Assembly (NCBI RefSeq): GCF_017876625.1 | Contig: NZ_JAGIOH010000001.1 | Location: 4,609,501 to 4,673,500, forward strand | Direction: 5' to 3' | Origin: Streptomyces syringium | Lineage (GTDB): Bacteria > Actinomycetota > Actinomycetes > Streptomycetales > Streptomycetaceae | Length of the DNA stretch: 64,000 bases | In this document: one piece after another, positions 59,749-64,000 of the stretch | Layout of the letters: the number at the start of each line of letters is the position of its first letter | Numbering within the stretch: position 1 is the first letter of the stretch | Notes under the pieces: model-generated | Seen by the model: the letters and a program-made list of their open reading frames with translations, nothing else | Told to the model about the DNA's origin: nothing | Database searches by the model: none | Program-made: the position numbers and the translations under genes

Positions 59749-61347
59749 ATGACCCAGTCCGGTCCACATGACTCCCGCACGGAGGCCACACGGCTGCTGT
59801 GCGCGGGTGTCTATCTCGACGCGGACTTCCGCCGCCGCGTCATCGAAGAGCTGGTGGAACACGAGGAAAGACCCATCGCACCGTCGCTCGGCATCGACGT
59901 CGTGCCGGTGCTCGCCCACGCCTTAAGAGCCCGCGGGCAGGAGGTGCTGACCGCGCTCCTTCTGCTCGCTCTGTGGGTCGCCTTCTTCGCCGTCGACCTG
60001 TCCACCGGCACCGGCGGGGTGCTGGGGGTGCCGGGGGTGTGGGCGTTCATGTACGCCGTGGTCTGCCTGGGCGCCTGGTCCGCGCGGGCCGCCGCCGGGC
60101 GCGGGACGGCGGTGTACGTCGTCGACAAGTCGACCCTCCGCCAGGCCCTCAAGGGCAGCGGCGGTCTGAAGAGGCTGCTGCCCGTCGCCCCGCCCGTGCT
60201 CATGATCGGTTATTGGCTGCTCGCCGTCGTAGCGCTCTTCCAGGGCGGCAACGACTGGGTGGCCGTGCTCTTCCCGCTGCTGCTGGTCCTGCCGGTGTGG
60301 CTGCACCGCTCGCGGGTCGCGGCCGTCATGCGGATGGAGCTGGGCCGTGAGGCCTTCCACCACCGGCCCCGGGCCGTGCCGGCCGGCCGCTATCGGCGGA
60401 TCGGGGTCTCCATCGACCGCGAGCAGTACGCGGGGCTGACCATCTACGACCCCTTCCGGCCCTTCATCGGCATGGGCCAGCCGTACGAGCCGTGGTCGTT
60501 CGCCCTGGAGCTCAAGCGCTCGGGGCTCGCCAAGTCCGACGACGAGCCGTTCACCGGCCGCACCGTCGTGGAGCTGATCCGGCCCCGGCTGGAGGCGCTG
60601 CGCGACTCGGCCGCCGAGACCAGCCGCGACCGGCTCAAGGACCTGGAGATCGAGGAGTTCGTCTATCTGCCCGTCGGCCCGCAGCGGCCCGCCGTGCGCT
60701 ACGACGAGCCGACCGTGCGGGCGCATCTGCGTGAATCCGTCGACGAGGGCGGCGAGGCGCGGCGGCATTTCCTGCGGGTGCGCGTCGGTGCGTGGGACGA
60801 GCAGATCGTGGTGTCCGTGCTGGTCAGGGTGCACACGCAGGGCGGGATGCTGGTGCTGGAAGTGGTGCCGCACGTCCTGACGCCGATCCGGCCGGAGTTC
60901 CGCGCGGTCGATGTGATCGCGGCGCGCGGCGAGGAGGACATCCTGCGCGACGGCGCGCGGGCGCTGCTGACCGGTCCCGCCGCCGGGTTCGCCGCGGCCG
61001 TCTCGGCGGTCCGTACGGGCATCACCCTCTTCCGGACCTGGCTGGCGGATCCGCGGCGCGCGGTGCCGGACGGTCCGGCGGGGTCGGTGCGGGAGCTGGC
61101 CGGGGTGCGCACCGTCTCGCTGTTCCAGGAGATGGACATCAGCCGTTACGTGAAGACGGTCCAGGACCGGATCGCGAGCGGTGTGCGGGACGCGCTGCGT
61201 TCCAAGGGATATGAGACGGATCAGTTCGAGCAGCAGATCGTGCAGATCAGCGAGGGCGGTGTCTTCATCGGCTCGATGAGCGGCGGTGCGGTGGCCACGG
61301 GCAGTGGCGCGCAGGCCAAGCACGTGGCGGGAGGCGTCGGCCAATGA
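59749..61347 (+). CDS. Multi-helix membrane protein with Gly-rich C-terminal motif, unknown function
   Basis: The 532-residue protein has an N-terminal soluble part (LLCAGVYLDADFRRRVIEEL) and four membrane helices between about 65 and 190 (VLTALLLLALWVAFFAVDLS, WAFMYAVVCLGAW, VLMIGYWLLAVVALF, VAVLFPLLLVLPVWLH). A long cytoplasmic or extracellular region with beta-rich segments follows (FLRVRVGAWDEQIVVSVLVR). It ends GGVFIGSMSGGAVATGSGAQ. No family is recognised. Codon 59 is TTA and is followed by the rare AGA, so translation should depend on bldA. The ATG at 59749 follows GGGGGACGC. It overlaps the next gene by ATGA. Confidence 0.75.
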   Translation: MTQSGPHDSRTEATRLLCAGVYLDADFRRRVIEELVEHEERPIAPSLGIDVVPVLAHALRARGQEVLTALLLLALWVAFFAVDLSTGTGGVLGVPGVWAFMYAVVCLGAWSARAAAGRGTAVYVVDKSTLRQALKGSGGLKRLLPVAPPVLMIGYWLLAVVALFQGGNDWVAVLFPLLLVLPVWLHRSRVAAVMRMELGREAFHHRPRAVPAGRYRRIGVSIDREQYAGLTIYDPFRPFIGMGQPYEPWSFALELKRSGLAKSDDEPFTGRTVVELIRPRLEALRDSAAETSRDRLKDLEIEEFVYLPVGPQRPAVRYDEPTVRAHLRESVDEGGEARRHFLRVRVGAWDEQIVVSVLVRVHTQGGMLVLEVVPHVLTPIRPEFRAVDVIAARGEEDILRDGARALLTGPAAGFAAAVSAVRTGITLFRTWLADPRRAVPDGPAGSVRELAGVRTVSLFQEMDISRYVKTVQDRIASGVRDALRSKGYETDQFEQQIVQISEGGVFIGSMSGGAVATGSGAQAKHVAGGVGQ

Positions 61348-61910
61348 CGGACGAACAGCGCGATCAGCGCGAACAGCGCGAGCGCGAGGGACGCGAGGGG
61401 CGCGAGGGGCGCGGGAAGGTCGGCGGGGTGGCCGTGGGGCGGTTCACCGGCGGTGCCATCACCACCGGTCACGGCTCCCGTGCCGAGGACCGGTCGGAGC
61501 GCGTCGGGCAGGGCGCCGAGCGGGAGACCGGTCCCGTGGCCGTACCGCAGTCGGTGCCGGAGGACGGCGGGGTGGCCGTCGGGGAGATGGCGGGCGGCGC
61601 CGTCGCCACGGGCACCGATGCCGAAGCGGTGTACGCCTCCCGGGAGTTGCTGTCCGCGTCCCCTGAATTGCTGGCGGCCGTGCGGATGCTGCGGCAGCAG
61701 TTGCCGCTGCTCGCGCGGGCGGAGGGTGACGGGCTCGACCGCTGTGACGGGCAGTTGGCGGAGCTGGAGGAGGAGGTGGTGCGGACCGGCCGGGCCGAGC
61801 GCGGGCGGCTGGTGCGGCTGCGGGCGCTGCTGACCGGCGGGGCCACGACCGCCGGGGGACTGGCGTCGGCCATAGCCGTCGTCCAGGCGATCAGCGGGCT
61901 GCTCGGGTGA
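61344..61910 (+). CDS. Small protein with two Gly-rich motifs and C-terminal hydrophobic tail, unknown function
   Basis: The 188-residue protein begins with a charged Arg/Glu/Gln run, then GGVAVGRFTGGAITTG near residue 28 and GGVAVGEMAGGAVATG near 75. Both match the C-terminal motif of the upstream protein. A helical region (SPELLAAVRMLRQQLPLLAR, QLAELEEEVVRTGRAERGR) leads to a hydrophobic end, GGATTAGGLASAIAVVQAIS, that may insert in a membrane. The pattern hints at an oligomerising beta-strand motif joined to a membrane-active tail, but no family is recognised. It is coupled to the 59749 gene. Confidence 0.7.
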   Translation: MTDEQRDQREQREREGREGREGRGKVGGVAVGRFTGGAITTGHGSRAEDRSERVGQGAERETGPVAVPQSVPEDGGVAVGEMAGGAVATGTDAEAVYASRELLSASPELLAAVRMLRQQLPLLARAEGDGLDRCDGQLAELEEEVVRTGRAERGRLVRLRALLTGGATTAGGLASAIAVVQAISGLLG

Positions 61911-61923
61911 GGGGGCGGGGAAC

Positions 61924-62889
61924 ATGAGTTATTGGGACGCGGACCGGCAGCAATGGGTCGAGGGCTTACCGCCCACACCACTGCCGGCCCGCCCTGCCCG
62001 CCGGCCCTCGCCGGAGGCCGAGACCGAGACCGGCATGGGCCCGGTCCCCCCGGACGGGTTCCCCCCGGACGGGCTGCCGCCGGAGGAGCCGTACTACCCG
62101 GACGAGCCGGAGGGCCTGCCCGACGGCCCCTCCCACGCGTCGATCCTGGCCGGAGTGATGGCCGGGGTGCTGCTGGCGAGCGGGATCGGCATCGGGGCCT
62201 GGGCGCTCCTGCGGGACGACGACGGCGGCGATTCCTCGACCGGCGAGTCCGTGCCCAGCCTGAGCGCCCCGGCGACCCCGGGCCCCACGTCCGACGGTTC
62301 GAGTGTGACCGGGGGCACCACCACCGGCGGCACCACGACCGGGGGCACCACCTCGGGGGGCACCACGACGGGCGGCACCGGGGGCTATCCGTACACCCCG
62401 TCGCCCACGAGTCCCGGCACCCTGTCGGGCACCCCCGGAGCGCCGCCGGGATATCTGCGCACCGACGACCCGGCCGGGTTCCGTCTCGACGTGCCCCGGA
62501 ACTGGCGGCGCAGCACGGAGGGCGCCAGCGTCTTCTACAAGACGCCGGACACCAAGAGCCTGATCCAGGTCTTCACGCTGAACGGCCCGGAGGGCACTCC
62601 GTACGAATCGCTGGTGGCGACGGAGAAGACGGTCTCCAAGAACAAGGACTACCGACGGCTGAGCCTGGCAAGGGTCAGTGGAAGGGTGGGTGACACGGCG
62701 GAGCTGGAGTACACCTACGAGCGGGACGACGGCAGCGTGCGGCACATCATCGTCCACGCCTTCACCGGGCCCGACCGGCGGCAGTACGCGCTGCTGGTCG
62801 CCGGGCCCGTGCATGTCTGGGACGCGCACCTGGAGATCTTCAAGGTGGTCCTGCGGTCGTTCTGCCCGGCCGGCTACTGCTCGTCGTAG
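61924..62889 (+). CDS. Membrane protein with kinase-type extracytoplasmic domain
   Basis: The 321-residue protein starts MSYWDADRQQWVEG with Pro-rich cytoplasmic sequence. One membrane helix (ILAGVMAGVLLASGIGIGAW) at about residues 76-97 follows, then a Gly/Thr repeat linker of about five GGTTT/GGTTS units. The C-terminal domain (PPGYLRTDDPAGFRLDVPRN to LRSFCPAGYC) resembles the extracytoplasmic domains of kinases 1 and 3, but there is no kinase domain. Codon 15 is TTA. It lies 13 bases after the preceding gene in the same orientation. It could modulate a kinase or sense the same signal. Confidence 0.75.
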   Translation: MSYWDADRQQWVEGLPPTPLPARPARRPSPEAETETGMGPVPPDGFPPDGLPPEEPYYPDEPEGLPDGPSHASILAGVMAGVLLASGIGIGAWALLRDDDGGDSSTGESVPSLSAPATPGPTSDGSSVTGGTTTGGTTTGGTTSGGTTTGGTGGYPYTPSPTSPGTLSGTPGAPPGYLRTDDPAGFRLDVPRNWRRSTEGASVFYKTPDTKSLIQVFTLNGPEGTPYESLVATEKTVSKNKDYRRLSLARVSGRVGDTAELEYTYERDDGSVRHIIVHAFTGPDRRQYALLVAGPVHVWDAHLEIFKVVLRSFCPAGYCSS

Positions 62890-62943
62890 CTCGCGCCGGT
62901 AGCTCACGGAGTGACCCGCAGTCATCACACAGAGTCCCGACCG

Positions 62944-62961
62944 GAGTGACTCGGGTCACTC
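62944..62961 (+). terminator. Terminator after the 61924 gene
   Basis: GAGTGAC/GTCACTC arms with loop TCGG are followed by TTTG, 54 bases after the stop. Confidence 0.65.
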
Positions 62962-63004
62962 TTTGTGAAGGAAGTGGCATAGGTTTTCCCCTTCCGGTTA
63001 GGGG

Positions 63005-63048
63005 CGTCCCGTTGCCGAGTCCGACTTTGCTCGGTCGGTAACGGGACG
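63005..63048 (+). promoter_or_regulatory. Leader hairpin upstream of aldehyde dehydrogenase gene
   Basis: CGTCCCGTT and AACGGGACG form outer arms, extended inward by CCGA/TCGG. The stem lies 27 bases before the ATG at 63076 and may affect mRNA stability or be a regulator site. Confidence 0.45.
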
Positions 63049-63075
63049 TTTCGGAAATCGGAAGGCAGAAGAGAC

Positions 63076-64000
63076 ATGTCGTCAGTCGAGACCATCCATG
63101 TGGACGGGGCGTGGCGCGCCGCCGCGTCCGGCGCGCAGCGGGAGGTCCTCGACCCCGCAGACGCCAAGACACTCGCCGTGGTGTCCGAGGGCGGCACGGA
63201 GGACACCGACGCCGCCGTCGCCGCGGCCCGGCGCGCGTTCGACTTCGGCCCCTGGCCGCACACGCCCGTCGCCGAGCGCGCCGCGCTGCTGCGCCGCGTG
63301 GCCGACCTCCTCCGGCGCGACCGCGAGACCATCGCGCTGACCGAGAGCCGCGACACCGGCAAGACCCTCGAAGAGGGCCGCACCGACGTCGACTGCGTCG
63401 CCGACGCCTTCCGCTACTTCGCCGACCTCGTCGTGGGCGAGGGCCCCGGTCGCGTCGTCGACGCGGGCACCACCGACGTCCACAGCGTCGTCGTGCACGA
63501 GCCGGTCGGCGTCTGTGCACTGATCACCCCCTGGAACTACCCGCTCCTCCAGGCCAGCTGGAAGATCGCCCCGGCGCTCGCCGCGGGCAACACCTTCGTC
63601 ATCAAGCCCAGCGAGGTCACCCCGCTGACCACCGTGCAGCTGGTCCGGCTGCTGGTCGAGGCGGGCCTGCCCGACGGCGTCGCGAACCTCGTCACCGGCG
63701 CGGGCGACCCGGTCGGTGCCCGCCTCTCCGAGCACCCCGACGTCGACCTCGTCTCCTTCACCGGCGGACTGGCCAGCGGCACCAAGGTCATGCAGGCCGC
63801 CGCGCCGACCGTGAAGAAGGTCGCCCTCGAACTCGGCGGCAAGAACCCCAACGTCGTCTTCGCCGACGCCTGCGCCACCGACGAGGACTTCGACACCGCC
63901 GTCGACCAGGCCCTCAACGCCGCGTTCATCCACAGCGGCCAGGTCTGCTCGGCCGGCTCCCGCCTCATCGTCGAGGAGTCCGTCAGCGAGCGCTTCGTCG
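63076..64000 (+). CDS. Aldehyde dehydrogenase, betaine-aldehyde-type (3' end outside window)
   Basis: About 308 residues are visible before the window ends. The start MSSVETIHVDGAWRAAASGA, PWNYPLLQASWKIAPALAAG, KPSEVTPLTTVQLVRLL and SFTGGLASGTKVMQ are family features. Catalytic Glu252 lies in LELGGKNPNVV and nucleophile Cys291 in HSGQVCSAGSRL. It most resembles glycine-betaine aldehyde dehydrogenases, which make the osmoprotectant glycine betaine from choline. A choline/betaine gene set may therefore continue beyond the right edge. The ATG at 63076 follows AGAAGAG. Confidence 0.85.
   Translation, partial: MSSVETIHVDGAWRAAASGAQREVLDPADAKTLAVVSEGGTEDTDAAVAAARRAFDFGPWPHTPVAERAALLRRVADLLRRDRETIALTESRDTGKTLEEGRTDVDCVADAFRYFADLVVGEGPGRVVDAGTTDVHSVVVHEPVGVCALITPWNYPLLQASWKIAPALAAGNTFVIKPSEVTPLTTVQLVRLLVEAGLPDGVANLVTGAGDPVGARLSEHPDVDLVSFTGGLASGTKVMQAAAPTVKKVALELGGKNPNVVFADACATDEDFDTAVDQALNAAFIHSGQVCSAGSRLIVEESVSERFV

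Overview
The window is high-GC actinobacterial DNA, almost certainly from a Streptomyces. The evidence is a GC-rich third codon position in nearly every gene, many GTG starts, four-base ATGA/GTGA gene overlaps, rare TTA leucine codons confined to accessory-looking genes, Streptomyces-type families (DUF5691, DUF5682, DUF6350, DUF3017, DUF2690, LAxTG surface proteins), and a core gene order (kinases - guaA - pcrA - sucCD - purNH - folD - mdh - aldehyde dehydrogenase) that, from memory, matches the middle of the S. coelicolor chromosome. There is no insertion sequence, prophage, rRNA operon or CRISPR array.

Layout. 0-1 kb: partial winged-helix protein, GNAT acetyltransferase, bidirectional terminator, tRNA-Arg(ACG). 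1-3.3 kb: compact leftward operon encoding an acyl-CoA dehydrogenase, a ThiS/MoaD-type protein ending in Gly-Gly, and a possible hotdog protein. 3.5-6.6 kb: accessory block with a TPR-containing XRE regulator, a YdcF/SanA-like protein, two small unknowns and a cupin. 6.6-10 kb: two membrane Ser/Thr kinases. 10-15.8 kb: succinic semialdehyde dehydrogenase, GMC oxidoreductase, sortase substrate, chorismate mutase. 16-21 kb: guaA, Uma2-like protein, class II aldolase, L,D-transpeptidase, DoxX protein. 21-29.3 kb: PspC envelope-stress cluster with a third Ser/Thr kinase and a PspC-sensor kinase/NarL regulator pair, then an esterase and an NlpC/P60 hydrolase. 29.5-36.1 kb: small membrane protein, pcrA, M23 peptidase, lipase, B12-binding protein.

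36.2-44.4 kb holds a five-gene module: DUF5691 and SWIM zinc-finger genes leftward, and MoxR AAA+, DUF5682 and VWA genes rightward. The two arms diverge from an 18-bp perfect inverted repeat. It resembles the poorly understood E. coli yehL/M/P/Q set and is one of the best candidates here for an undescribed system.

44.4-56.6 kb is core metabolism (sucCD, purNH, folD) mixed with membrane proteins of unknown role. 57-59.4 kb carries a DUF2690 regulator and mdh. 59.7-62.9 kb carries a three-gene membrane cluster whose proteins share an unusual Gly-rich motif; its third protein carries the same type of extracytoplasmic domain as the Ser/Thr kinases, and two of its genes contain TTA codons, suggesting bldA-dependent expression. 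The window ends inside a betaine-aldehyde-dehydrogenase-like gene.

Start codons were chosen by ribosome-binding-site position and coupling. Family names rest on motif recognition by eye; no database search was run.
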